Assembly: GCA_000827205.1 (NCBI GenBank)
Contig: KN832574.1
Coordinates: forward strand, 341,436-405,435
Source: Plicaturopsis crispa FD-325 SS-3
Taxonomy: Eukaryota > Basidiomycota > Agaricomycetes > Amylocorticiales > Amylocorticiaceae
Length of the DNA: 64,000 nucleotides
Reading direction: 5' to 3'
Position numbers and translations under genes: made by a program. How positions within the stretch are numbered: the stretch's first letter is position 1; every line of letters begins with the position of its first letter. Below the pieces are notes generated by a model, which had not been told where the DNA came from, searched no databases, and saw only the letters and a list, made by a program, of their open reading frames with translations. Shown here piece after piece: positions 43,543 to 55,912 of the stretch.

Positions 43543-46500
43543 TTACCAGCCGATCTGGGAGATATACCCTTTCTTCAGTTCCGGCCGTGGAGCGCCCTTG
43601 GGCGCACACATGGGGGTGTCGGAATAGTATGGTTCATGCGCAGGATCAAGAGAGGTGAAAAGATAGAAGATGGCAGGGGGCGGGGGATGCTGCCATGGGT
43701 GGTGGTTGAACGCAGGGCGGCCGAAACTCGACTGTGGGGCATGGTGCGGACGGTGGAATGACGGCGGCTGTCCGGGGATGGTGCCAAATTGACGGATGTA
43801 GAAGTTCTGATTGACTCCGACACGCGTGACTGCACGGTTATCGTATCTCAGCCGCACTGGAAGGAGGAGAGAGCATCGCAAGACGCACCCAATATAAGCT
43901 GGTGCGGCAGGACCTGAGCTTCTGCGGCGAGAGCCTGTCCTTTGCGGAGGAGGAACCGCCATGCGTCCGTAGGAGAGACGACAGATGCTTCGTGGATGAT
44001 TTGAGAGTCGATCTGCGTGTCTGCGGTTACACCGATCGCCCAGCTAATTGGTAGGGAGGGAAGTCAGCACGGAGCGACACACCAAAACCAAGAAGCAACT
44101 CACCCTTTCACGTCCCCAGGCAGATCATACCCTTCGAGAGCCTGACGTGAGGTAGGCATATTCTTCCAGGTCCACTGCGTTCCGTATGCCTCCTGGGTGA
44201 GATCAAATACCACCAGGCCATCTTTGACGACGTTCCGAAGCAGCACGAAGGACTCAAAGCCCTTCCCTTGTGGGATATATCCGAGGTCACCGATAGCAAA
44301 CTTATTAGCCGGGACGGAGCGCTCGCTCCATGTATGCGCGTGAGCTTTGGCATTGAGGCTGGAAGCCCGCATGGCGGCAACTGTGAGGCACATGCCATCA
44401 TCGGCGGCTTCGAGTAGGGATTGGGCACGCTCTGATAGAGCTGGAGGCTCGCTTTCAGCGGGCAGAATCCCGCGCACGAGAGCTAGGAGGTGGTTGATTT
44501 TGTCTCGCATATCCTTTGTTACTAAGTAAACCGTTATAATGAGGAATCAGTCATTGGCGTCGAATTTTCGGGACTAACCCTCATCATTATCGGACTCAAG
44601 CGTTTTTCCGTTATTTGGGAGTAGCTGCGGTATTAGATGAGTTGTCTGTGGAGACATAATGCTATATGCACGTACGTTCAAGCAAGCGTTGACAAGGCTG
44701 TACGTTAGATTGTAATTCCTATACGTGTGCCACTGGCCTTCCTTGGGAGGGGGCAGGCCCAAGATCAGGTTCTTTTCACCGTCAATTCTGAAGCGTGCGT
44801 CCTAAGAGCGGATTCCAACCGTTAGAAGGTTGACGGATTTAGTTGAACTATGCGCTTGCCTGAACGAAGTCTTGCATCTGGCTGTCAGATAGCCCAAGTT
44901 GACGTTGTGTGTAAGAGGTTGCATCCTGCAAGCGAGGTCATTGCACTATTCAAGGAAAGGTCAACTGGATGCAAATCCCTACATGAATGTCTCGATACTG
45001 GATAAACAGTCAGTGGATCATTGAAAAGCTTATGGCTGGGCACGGTCTCACGAAACGAAGAAGCAGCTCAGCTGACGACGCCAGAGTGCCAGAACGAAGG
45101 GTCTCGAGTATCATAGCGCGAGGTGATTTGGTGTCCACTGTATTGTACATTGGCATGAGCTGGAGGCTGAAGAGTCTAGAGTATGGAGCGTACCGTTCGC
45201 GAGAACGATGAAAGGAGTCGGCGTCTGCTCGTCCGAATAGCCTACCATCTGTGGCATATTCGGGTGACTGTAGAACCCATCCAATCAGTAAACTGCGGCT
45301 CGACTACGAAAATTCTACTCACAAGATGTTGGAAAGCACTTTGACGTCTCTCAGCCACTCCTTCAGGCAGTTGAAGTATTAAAAGTTGTAGTGGGAGACT
45401 ATAGGGCGCCACACATGCCTTAGCAGCTTGTTCTCGCGGACCATCATATTTTTTGATCAGCGATTTTTGGCCGTTTACGTGCCCTTCCACGGCACCAGAC
45501 CACCAGTCGTCTTTGAGGCGCGAGCGACCACGCAGACGTACTTCAGAGGAATGATATCGGCGAAACTAAGAGGAGTATTTAGTAGCGGCGTGGGTGGACC
45601 TGTCTTAACTCACCCCGTGGTCTTCATCGAGGGATACGGATGAGAGGGTGCCCGAGAGCAGGTAATCGAGTTCTTCGCATGGTTGTGGTTCACTGGAAAT
45701 GGAGCGAACTGTCCGAGTTTGTGTGTCTTGGAGGGCAAGTTTAAGATCCTGCGAGTCATTCACCGGAGATGCGTTTTTCTCCATCGTGCGTACAACGAGT
45801 GTAGACACTTCGGAACTGTCTGTGACACCAGAGCCCACGGCTTTGGCCTTGAGATCGGATGTCTCCACCGAGGAAGGTTGCGAGCCGATAGCATAGTGTA
45901 TATCTATTAGAGTAGCAATCTCAAGAAATTTGAGAATTGTAGTTCGACACATGGACAAATAATATACGAACACACCTGGAAAGACTGAGAGGCATCATCC
46001 AGGGCGGCGTTGAAGTTGGCCAAGGACTCGTTGATGGATGTCTGCCGCATTAATCGAGATTGCCACCTGAACGCATAGAACGCATTGGCATTAGCTGAAT
46101 ACGCGCACCACAAGGGCATGCGTACTTTGACTCCGCCTCCGCTCTCATAAACTGATAGATCTCTGATAAAGTGCTGGGACAGCGTCAGTGCAGGAAGAAA
46201 TTGATGCTGCGGTGAATTTACTCTTGAAATGTGCGTAGATTCTTCACCAAGCGCGGCGGTGCGGATGCCCAGCGTCCATTCATGTGATCTTTGATATCAA
46301 GCAAAATGCGCGCCGCACGGCGTGCTATACGAAGGCATCCCTCTTTATTCGCTTGAAGAGACTGTGTTTGTGAGATACGTGGTTAGCGGCGAGTCAAATA
46401 GATTGTTACCTGGATGGTCTCGAATATCAGCAACAAGATGGACACAGCGGCAGACGCAGGTGGGAAGGACATCATGCCGGTGAGCTCGTGGACAATTGAT

Positions 46501-46571
46501 GTCACGGTGTGCGCGACATGCAACGCGTCCTTCGGCTTGAGCGACTTCTTGCGAATGAAAGTCAACGGCAT
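43543..46571 (-). CDS. MLKL-NTD-type helical bundle fused to a kinase-like domain
   Basis: The start (46569-46571) opens MPLTFIRKKSLKPKDALHVA, then SIVHELTGMMSFPPASAAVS, and a helix-rich segment (KEGCLRIARRAARILLDIKD, FYAFRWQSRLMRQTSINESL, FNAALDDASQ). This matches the four-helix N-terminal domain that basidiomycete NLR-like proteins share with MLKL (MLKL_NTD class). A Ser/Thr-rich linker follows, then a kinase-like region: LKDDWWSGAVEGHVNG, KYDGPREQAAKAW, RDVKVLSNI, HPNMPQMVGYSDEQTPTPF and EGQWHTYRNYNLTYSLVNA. I see no HRD or DFG motif, so it is probably a pseudokinase. The C-terminal part (VRLRYDNRAVTRVGVNQ) is Pro-, His- and Phe-rich, ending ISQIGW. At least ten introns; one appears to be only 32 nt. 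In MLKL and fungal HET systems such bundles can permeabilise membranes, but for this protein that is inference. Confidence 0.75.
43857..43888 (-). other. Probable 32-nt intron
   Basis: Removing the 32 bases from donor GTGCGT to acceptor TTCCAG joins HQLIL to VRLRYDNRAV in frame. Reading through keeps an open frame but changes the upstream phase. It is far shorter than the usual 45-60 nt introns here. Confidence 0.5.
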
Positions 46572-47046
46572 GCTAAGAAGTAGCGCCGTGTGACGTTGAC
46601 GCAGTGCCAGTTAATGGTTATGCGTCGCGTTTCTGTGGTATACAGAAAGGAATCCTCGTTTCGAGCATTCGAAACGGAGAATGTGAGGATAGGTCGCGCG
46701 TTGGGCGCCTACTATAGTCTGTCCTGCAACTTCATGTCAGACGTAAAACACTCACAGCCATGGAAAAACCTACGCCTCGATATGAGCGCTACAATGCCCG
46801 TCGTCTTAAGAATTTGAATATTTTCTACACAGCGTCGTGTGCTTTGAAGTAAGGCGAAAACATCGATAAATGCTGTGCATACGTTCGTTCTTGGTTCCAA
46901 GGTTCCAGGAACACGACAAAATGAAATCCCGTGATCGCAGCCACCGTGTCGCGCCGCGTCCGCTCAAGTGAACTTGTCTTTATATTTTGCTCTCATCTTC
47001 AAATATCTGTTGTGTTTTCTCCGGTTTTCTTGGTTTTCGGTTCTAG
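46572..47046. promoter_or_regulatory. Divergent promoter region, MLKL-NTD gene and GEN1
   Basis: The two outward genes share under 0.5 kb. No further element was recognised. Confidence 0.45.
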
Positions 47047-49869
47047 ATGGGCGTGCCAGGGCTATGGGATGTCAGTGGTATCTCTTGGACCATGCTTTAC
47101 ATTTCTGACGACAATTCTAGATAATCCGTTCGACAGGGGAGGTTCGGTCATTGACCCACCTCGCTGTGGTTGACGGCTTTCAAGCAAACCCAGGCGGTAG
47201 ACGCGGATACCGTATCGGAATAGACGCAAGCATATGGTTCTTTCACGCCGCGCACGGCAAGGAGGGCGAGAACCCGGAACTGAGGACACTCTTCTTTCGC
47301 TGCGCACGTCTCATGAACACCCCCTTCTTGCCGCTGTTTGTTTTCGACGGACCAAAGCGGCCGGGCTTCAAACGCGGAAAACGCGTCTCTGGAGAGAGCC
47401 ATTGGCTGACCACCGGAATGAAGAGCATCATTGAGGCGTTTGGATTTGAGTGGAGAACAGTGAGTGGACCGTTCTTCCGGATTGAACGTGACTGACGCGC
47501 TGCAGGCCCCCGGCGAGGCTGAGGCAGAGTTGGCATACCTTAATCGCATAGGTGTCATTGATGCCGTTCTTTCTGACGACGTTGATAATTTTCTCTTTGG
47601 TGCCAGAGTGGTTGTTCGCAAGTAAGTCCTGCACGCGAAATGGAGCTATGAAGTTTGGACCTGACGTTCACTTAGCCCAAGCAATACTCTTTCTGGGAAT
47701 AAGAGCCATCCGACCAAGAACTCTGCCGGCAGAGACGACGGACAACATGTAAAAATTTTCCGCGCTGCGACAATCGAGGCAGAGCAATCCATCGCGCTTA
47801 CCCGTGGCGGCTTCATTCTGATTGGACTTCTGAGTGGCGGCGACTACCATACCGCTGGACTGACACGATGCGGTCCCACCATCGCTCATGGCCTTGCAAA
47901 GTGCGGTTTTGGAGATGTCCTTTACCAGGCCGCCCTAGAACTCACCCGCGAGCAACTGGTCACTTTTCTTTCCGGGTGGCGAGAGCGACTGCGAGAAGAG
48001 CTGCGAACAAACTCGCAGGGGAACATGGGCAAGAAGAGCCCCGCCCTCGCCAAGGCGGTCCCCTCAGACTTCCCCGACATCGACGTCCTGCTCTCCTACG
48101 TGAACCCCATCACATCCGAAACCGAGGCCGCGCGCAAGGGCCGGCCCGCCCCCATCCACGTCACGTGGTCCAAGGAGCCAGACCTGGGCGGCATTGCGCA
48201 GCAGTGCGAGCAGTACTTTGAGTGGGGCTTCAAGGAGCGTATCATCAAGCGCTTCCGCACCGTGCTGTGGCCGTCGGCGGTGCTCCGTATCCTGCGCCGC
48301 GCGGCGCTGGATATGGATGTGCGCAGCGGCGCTATCCCCCCGCTTACTCCACGGAAGAACGGGAAAGAGCATCGTATGCCGGTGGGCACGCCGTCGAAGA
48401 TGATCGCAAAGCATTTCTCGTCGCGGAGGGCCGGGGTGTCTGATTCTGAAGAGGGAGAAGAGGAAGACGAGGAGAAGCGCTTGATTGTGAAGATCCACTC
48501 GAAGCGCGAGCACGCGTCGACCGACGGCATCCTTGAGTACCGCCTCGAGATCGCCCCCGCCCAGCTCGTCCGGCTCGCAGAGGCAGGAGTCCTGGGCACG
48601 CGCCGCGCGATTTCTGATGCAGAGGACTCCGACAGCGAAGACGACGGCGAGGACTCGGACGGTGAGGGGAAGAAGAAGGGGAAGAAGAAGCCGCCCGTGG
48701 ACCCCAACAGCCATGTGCGCATATGGATGCCCGCGTGTATGGTCGCCATGGTCGAGCCGGGACTCGTGCAAGAGTACGAAGACCTCGCGCAGAAGCGGCT
48801 TGACAAGAAGGCCGGGAAGGGCCGTGCGTCCCCGAAGAAACGCGCTGCCAAGAAGAGCGCCGGTGCGGAGGGCATGTCTGAGGAGGAGGAGGAGGTCCCT
48901 AAGGCGAAACCTCGAGCTACTAGGAAACCAGCTGCCAAGAAGGCGCCCGTGGTCGTTCCGCAGAGTGAGGACGAGGATACGGATACCATGGCCGGTGTGC
49001 GCAAGGACCTTTCCACTTTCTTCGCCGCGAGCAAGAGCGGGGCGGCTGCGAGGAAGCCCGTGAAAGGCGCAGGGTTCGCTACGACGTCCCAACCCAACCC
49101 TGCCTCGAAACCTAGGCGAAAGCCGTCTCCGATACCCTTCCCAGACGACGATGCGCCGTCGTCATCGCGCGTGTTATCCTTGTTATCTGGGATCTCTCAG
49201 CCTAGCAAAGGAAAGGGGAAATCCACCGTCGCCTCCATATCAGGCTCGCAGCACGACGCAGATTACGGGGAACCTCCAAGAGGCTCACAACCTAAGCCCT
49301 TCCCGATGTCGTTCGATGATTTCATGTTTAATCCTAACCCGCAAGAGGACGAGGATATGGATGCTTTCGCCGGACCGTCGAAAGCAGCCCCCGTCCCTGT
49401 CAACATGCCCCGACGCAGAAAATCCCACTCGTCTGGTTCCGATTCGCGCACCGACGGAATTACGAAGTCCCCGCGCAAGGCTGTTGAGCAAACATCGCCA
49501 CGCTCAAAGCGTGTCGCGAAGGCGAGGGAACTTTACCAAGAAGTAGAAGAAGACTCCGAATCAGATACTGGAGGATGTCGTCCCGCCTCCCCGTCGCCTT
49601 TCAGGCCCCGCGTCGGTTCTTCGAGACTTGCACCCGCGAAACCCAATCCAAACACCTCGGTCATCGAAATCTCCAGTGACTCGGATGCCCCAGCTGCGCC
49701 GCCTAGTCGCCCCAAGCTCCAGCCACTGCTGGCGGCGAGATCTAAAATGAACGCGCGAAGCAACACAGAACCCCTCGCCAATGCTGCGAAACCACACAGG
49801 TCGAAGCTGAAGCCTGCGCTTTCTGCCTCCGACCAGAACCGAGACATGGATATCATCGATTTAACTTAG
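47047..49869 (+). CDS. GEN1/Yen1-type Holliday-junction resolvase (XPG/Rad2 family)
   Basis: GEN1/Yen1 nucleases cut four-way DNA junctions symmetrically late in recombination. Four exons (47047-47070, 47121-47459, 47506-47621, 47676-49869) sum to 2673 nt, giving 890 residues. The 24-nt first exon encodes MGVPGLWD, the XPG N-terminal signature, continued as IIRSTGEV. The XPG-N domain has the catalytic aspartate in GYRIGIDASIWFFHAAHGK and FVFDGPKRPGFKRGKRV. The XPG-I domain has APGEAEAELAYLNRIGVIDA and LSDDVDNFLFGARVVVRN, with the metal-binding acidic residues present. IGLLSGGDYHTAGLTRCGPT is the helix-two-turn-helix region. A GEN1-like chromodomain region may lie around the FKERIIKRFRTVLWPSAVLR and VKIHSKREHASTDGILEYRL segments. 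The last ~400 residues are basic, Ser/Pro-rich and disordered. The unusual GTCAGT first donor is confirmed by the frame. Confidence 0.95.
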
Positions 49870-50063
49870 GGAGCACATTCTTGTATACATACATACCCTC
49901 ACGAAGTCATTATATCTTTCCTCCTTTCATCTTTTCTTTGTACTCCTCTCTACGATATTATACATTTAGCCTGATAATCGATATAGCATTGGTTGATACA
50001 AAAGTGGAGTGACAAAATCCCTATTCCTCGTACAACGTAGATTCATTCCGTGAGATGCGTACA
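49870..50063. other. Short convergent 3' region
   Basis: It lies between the GEN1 stop and the tuberin stop (50064, minus) and contains pyrimidine-rich and AT-rich sequence consistent with two 3' untranslated regions. Confidence 0.5.
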
Positions 50064-53000
50064 CTAGTAACTGGTCGTGAAGTCCCTGAATGGCTGCTGC
50101 GCCATTATGCCTTCCACCTCGGTCGCTGCGTCTGGCGCCGTACCGTCGTTGGCCACCTGTGTCGCCCGAAACCTTTTGATTATCTGCAACCTCTGCCGCC
50201 AATTCGTCATCATCTCAACCCGCTTCGTATCGTATTCGGTCTTGACGAATACGGACGTGAACCAATCCCCGAGGAGACTGAGCTGCCTGACGAGGAGGGG
50301 CAGGCTTTCCGCCGAGATGAGTTTGAAATCGCCAACGGGGGCAAATTCGGTCATCCCAGGCGCGCGCTGGACGGTGACCTTGAAGTACTCGTTCTCGTGG
50401 ATGTTGTTGGAGAATGCGGCAATGGCGCCCAGGGAATGCGGCTCGATGACGATGTTGACGAATTGGAATTGCGTCTTCAGCGTGTCGAACTGGTAGGGGA
50501 TACCAGAATCGTTCCAGACGATACGGACATGTGCGTTTCCGATGTGCATCTTCTTCTGCGTGCAATCTGGATCCTCGGGTCTTGTGGGCATCATCGTCGC
50601 GGTGTGGTACAATACTTGTCCAATGTCGTCCCACCAAGCGTAGGCATAATCGCCGTGGTGTGCAGGGTCTAGCCGTCCGACGTAGACATCTACTTGTCCG
50701 CGTAGATATATCAGTCGACCGATACCTTCCAAGAACCGCGTATATGCTGGGGATCCGTGGGTGTTGCGAAGTATGTCGACTTCAGATGTCTGTCCAGGCG
50801 CGACATACATAATCCCAACTTCATGAGTGTCTATGACGGGAGTATGATCCAAGACACGGAACATCCGGGGTAATGCAGTCGAATCTGCGATCCTCCGATT
50901 TTGACGCGACCTGACACTGTCTGGATAGGAGGAGAGTTGGAGAGCGAAGAACGAGGGGTCGATGGCAACCTCCTTTCGCCGCTGGGATGGTGCGGAGCCA
51001 CTCCACACATAGCCGGTTACAGGGTCGGGTGGAGGCGGTTTGTCTGCATCCGCTGCGCCGTCGTCCGTAAAAATGGGGCGGACACCATCTTCCTGCTTGA
51101 GAAAGTATTAGGAGATAAATTATCCGATCACAACAATATGTGCTCACCATAGGCGGAGGGGTCTCCGATTCTGGAGACTCAGAATCCAAAGGCTGGGGAT
51201 TGGAAGGAGCGGAGGGACGATGCCCCAACAGCAGAGTAGCAGGTATGGATACCATGTCGGGATCAACATCGCCCGCGCTGACCAGTGGCACATTTTCGAC
51301 ACGGCATAAGAACTTGGTGACGCCCGATGGTCGCCGGGACACAACCTCAACCCAGCCCAGCCTTGCAAGAGCGCGTATGGTGACGATTGAGTTCCCGAGG
51401 ATCCAACTCTTCTCGCTGAGCGCGATCTCTGGCGGAGCATGCTGGTGCTCAGTGGGATTCATGAGGATGTCGCTCAAGACCGACGCGGTGGCCGGTCGAG
51501 GATCGGCGCTCGCGTAAGTATAGCGTGCGAGCCAGTCGAAACAAACCTCCGTCGGTTCATCGATTTCGTCGTTGCCTTCGTTCGCCAGAAGGAGCTGGCG
51601 AGTGATGTACTGGACATGGCGGGGCCGATCCGGTAGCTTGACGGCCAAAAACCAAACATACACGAGATAATACGACATGATACGGACGTGTTGTGATAGG
51701 GCCCATGAAATAGTGGGCGACGATCCGGACCGATTGTGATGTTGGAGATATTGCAACGCCACTCCGAACACCATTTTGAAGTAGCCCTCGGTGAAATTGG
51801 CATGTAGTTCACGGAGAGAGCCAACGATGGACAAGAATCCGATGATGTGGACTGCCATGTCTGGATTCGACATGATCTGGGACAGTTTTTCGAGTATTCT
51901 AGATAGGAACTTCGTCATGGAGGATGGGAGCTCAAACGCAGCTAGGGACAGGGCGTGGAGGCAGCACTTGATGGTAGCGGGCTGCCCGTTCAGGCCCCTT
52001 TCGAAGACCTCTACAAGCATATGCCGACGGCTCATGTCAAGACACCTCTTGTAGCTGATAAGCACGGATAGTGTATGGTAGGCCAACCCTTGGGCGTCAC
52101 GAGCTTTGAGATTGTGCGGCCAGCGATCGACTCCGGCAGCGAGGTCGCCATTGACAAGACCTGTGCACAAGGTCAGAACCAGCCGCGCGACGACCTCCCT
52201 TGCCTTCGGTCCGCAGAAAAGGTGTTTATTGGCAAGCTGAACGGGCAGATGGCATAGCACGTAGGACAGGATTTCCCAATTTTTCTCCTTCTCCAGAATG
52301 TTCACGAGAGCCGTGAGGTATCCAGATATCGGTAATATGGCTTCGTTTTCTGGGTCGTTAGGATGATAGGAAACGAGGCTCTCGCTGGGGGTATTGACGT
52401 CGGAGATAGTGAACGGGAGTGACTCCGGTAGATTCCATATTGGTTCCCTAGGCTTAGAAATTGAAGTAGCGACCGGCGCCGGTAGGATTGTGGCCGTAGC
52501 TCTCGAGCGACTTCGACTAGAGGCAGAGCTTGACAGTCGTCCTCCTCGTCCACGCGAAACTCGTCGGCCGTCTCTCTCCTGAGGTCGGGCGCGAGGTTTA
52601 TCATCCGACGGAATTTCCGGAGACTCTGCGTTACCCTCACCGGGCCCTCGCGAAAGAGTGCCATTCCGATGTATGAGTGAGGCCAGGTTCGCAATGTGCC
52701 CATCGGGGTCATGACCGGCGTCGGCGTAATACAGTCGGTGGTCCCGGTCTGCACGTAACCGCATGAGAAATTGCAGGATGGTCAATCTTGCCCTTGCCGA
52801 TTTTGACTCCTCCGCCATAGACAACAGTATGCGAAAGACATTGACTGCAAGTCTTACGTTTTCCCGGACGAGCGCATACGGGGTAAAGGCCATCTGGGAG
52901 AAGACAGTTATGAGTGCCGTTGCAGCACTCACCGCTCTAGGGACGAAGACGAGCGTGTGGGTGTGAGACGGAGATGGGGGACTTGTATGTCTCTCGGACG

Positions 53001-55541
53001 AGATGTCGCGGTCTTCACGTGGATGCTGCGATTGAGACCGTGACGGTGTCGCGGAGGTAAAGGATGACAGTAGAGACATCACCGATGGCATGGTGGACTC
53101 TTTGTCCTTAGACTGCCCATGGAACTCCGACTGCATTCGGGACACCACAGGTGAAGCGACCGTGGATGACCCAACCGAGAATGACGGACGTGATGAAGGG
53201 GAATGGTCCACTACAGGTATAAGGATGTCGCTCTCTTCAAATTCGTCGGTGGTAGAGGCAGCCAACGCTAAGATGTCGATGATGTCTTCGACAGAGCTAC
53301 CCTCGATGGCTGGGGCATCCTCATTTTCGCGCGCCTCAACTGCACGCAGCACAGCTTCCTGGCCCAGGACAGCCCACCATACATGTCCGTCCCCGTCTTC
53401 GGATTGTGGGCCCGACACCTGCCTGCGACAGAATTCCTCGACGAGATCTGCGAGGGGCCGTCGATACACCGGCATATCCATGACAGAGTCGTACACACTC
53501 GAAAGAGCGGTCATAGTGGCTTGCCGAGTAAGTGGGCGGTCTTTTTGAAGCAGTGTACGATTGCCTAGGATGTTCTTCCAGTTCGTGAGCCATTCCGAGG
53601 ATGTAGGTGATAAATCATGTTGTTCAGTCATCACAAGTGGCAGCTTGGCAGTGTCTCTGTCAGTCAAGTGGTCTGCTATGGATAGAAGCGTCGTCGACAA
53701 GAGTGGGTTGAGAAACATGGTGTGATCGCGATCCAACAGAGACGTCAGCGTCCGCAGGAAAGGCGTGGGAGCTGTCGAAGGTTGACCGAGAGGAATAATA
53801 AATGGCGACTCGTCGGCATTTCTGGATATTAAAAGGTTAGGATGGACCGTAAGCGGAGACGCAGACCGTGGACAGACTTGAGCGGGTAAACATAGCTTGC
53901 GAGCGCATGCAGGGTCTCGCCCACCGCCGTCGACTCGTCATCGTCCATGACGAGATTATCCTCCCGCATATCGAGCTCTTGCAGGATATCCTTGAGTGTT
54001 CCCGCAGCCTCGTCCAATATCTTCTCCCTGCTCTCCATCATCTCCTTCAGATCCTTTCCGAGGTCCATCCCGAAGTTGTGATCGATCCACGCCTCGATGG
54101 ATTTGCTCAGCACTCGGCCCAGCTTCGCTGCATCCCAGCCGTAGAAATCGTCTTTCGGCCAGGCGCGCTCCATAGCCGCTATCTCAAGGTCCATATGTCC
54201 AGGTGCCCCCGAAGGCGTGTACGACACGGAGCTCTCACGGTTGATGTACGCTCTAGCGAGCCTCGTACTCAGCCCCCGGCGGATGTAGTTGCGCAGCTGA
54301 CGGTGTGCGCCCGTGGATCTCGCGATGGCCACACGCACGTCGTCTTCCGCGCCTGCGCCCGGAGGGAAGAGGTGCCTTTTTAGAATGAGCATACACGACT
54401 GGGTGTACGGGCCGGTGAACAGGGAGTTGAGCATCACGGTGATGCGATCCTCGGGACTTTCAGAGGTGGCAGACTGGTTTGTGAGCGCGAGGCGGGGGAG
54501 GGGGGATGCGTAGAATGCGAGCGCGCGAAATAGCAGCGGCAGGACTTCCTTAAGATGCGCGGGAGGAAGCGTTTTGAGTTGCGAGTGAAGGTGGTCAAGG
54601 TAGAGGGCGACCGCGATGGCCGCAGGGTGTTTTGGCGGCGGCGGCGGCGGCGCCTGCATTTGTGATGGGGGAATGGACATGGAGGATGGATGGCGGCGGT
54701 GTGCAAATGGTCGGGATGGTGTGCTGGAGGCAGAGTAGGGTGCATCGGACGACGTGGGTGTGGACGACTCCGGCGGGGTGGTGTTGGAAGGCACGTTGAG
54801 AGAACGCTCGAGGAGGCCAGCGTAGAACGACAGAATACCAGACAACTCGTCCTCCGGGACCCTTGCTACTATCTCTGCACTCGCCAGCACGGATGCAAGA
54901 AAAGCGGAGACAGCCTCGATGCACCTCTCCCGTTCAGCGCGTTCGACCTGCTCGACACAGGCGTCCGTAAGGAGCAACGCTTCAAAAGCCCCCTCGATCC
55001 ACAATTTCAGTATTCGTAGGAACTGCGCTTCCTGACCAATGATCTCGCTGCCTGCCTTCGTCAAGGCGCGTAAAGCCCTCAACCGCGGTTCCCACATCTC
55101 CTGGGACCAAGCTATCCTCTGGCCCAGGAACAGCGAGAAGTAACCCATCCGGTCAGCCGTTGTGAGCAAGGTGGCTCCGACGTTCTCCCAGTACGCGGTA
55201 ATGATATCATAGCCGGCGATTTGGAGGGTAGCAGGCGAACTCGGCGCGCACAGCGACGCGAGGACGGGATTGAGAGCGGCTGGACGTGGGAGAGGTGCAC
55301 ACGAGGATAGAACATTGGCTAGCGCGCGCGCATTGGCAGGCCCTGGGACGGCTGGGGGCGTCAGTGCCTCAATCAACTCTGACGGCGAGATGATTGGCGG
55401 CGTTTGTGTTGCGGGCGTCTGGGGCGTGGAGAGGGGTTCTGCCTTTGCATGGCGCCGCCAGTTCAAGTTTGACAAGGAAGCAAAGGTGGTATTAGCGCGC
55501 GGTCGCCTGGAAGACGAGTCCCCTTCATGCTGGGTAGGCAT
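50064..55541 (-). CDS. Tuberin (TSC2), RapGAP-type GTPase activator
   Basis: Tuberin, with hamartin (TSC1), turns off the Rheb GTPase and so restrains TORC1 growth signalling. Three exons (53878-55541, 51148-53821, 50064-51095) sum to 5370 nt, giving 1789 residues, close to human tuberin (1807). The long helical N-terminal part includes LQIAGYDIITAYWENVGATL and SVHGLRLRLRS-type segments; the middle alternates helical repeats with Ser/Arg-rich disordered loops (RRVSRGRGGRLSSSASS). The RapGAP domain lies near the C-terminus: NTHGSPAYTRFLEGIG, YAWWDDIGQVLYHTATMMPT, and the catalytic asparagine thumb in GNAHVRIVWNDSGIPYQFDT, then FQFVNIVIEPHSLGAIAAFS. The first intron was placed at 53822-53877 (56 nt, GT-AG); a shorter 26-nt alternative also keeps frame but is unlikely. 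The start was set at MPTQHEGDSSSRRPRANTT; upstream sequence may hold a 5' untranslated intron. Confidence 0.95.
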
Positions 55542-55912
55542 GCGGCGTGCCCAGTGCTGGCTATCGTTCTGTGGTAAAACAGTCAGATATCGCGGGATAC
55601 GGAGGAAAGTTTGGCACGGACTCGGACACGACTTCAATGCTACGGCCTTTCAGCACTCTCTCTCTTCCCAACACACTACCAGGGTGTCCGGAGTATAGAG
55701 GACTTGATAAAGGACTCGAGAATGCACCGTCAAAGACTCGAAGTGAAGTGAAGAGAAGTATGATCGCGTCTACGCGAGCCGGAACTAAAGATATACTTAC
55801 TGACTTTGTACTGACTTGCACTGAAAGCATCGACACACGGAATATAAAAATTCTACACATTACAACAACAACAATAGATATGTTATCTACACAAGCGTCC
55901 TAGCCAAGTCTA
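55542..55912. promoter_or_regulatory. Upstream region of tuberin
   Basis: Tuberin and the next gene run the same way, so this is the tuberin promoter plus the 3' end of the VHS-GAT gene. An acceptor-like TTTTACCACAG just ahead of the start suggests a 5' leader intron. Confidence 0.45.

Noticed and set aside
48064-49092. Long minus-strand open frames (over 330 codons) opposite GEN1
   Set aside because: Shadow frames caused by the biased codon use of the GEN1 C-terminal exon.
53822-53847. 26-nt intron in tuberin
   Set aside because: It would keep frame, but a 56-nt GT-AG intron ending at the same acceptor also keeps frame and is of normal size.
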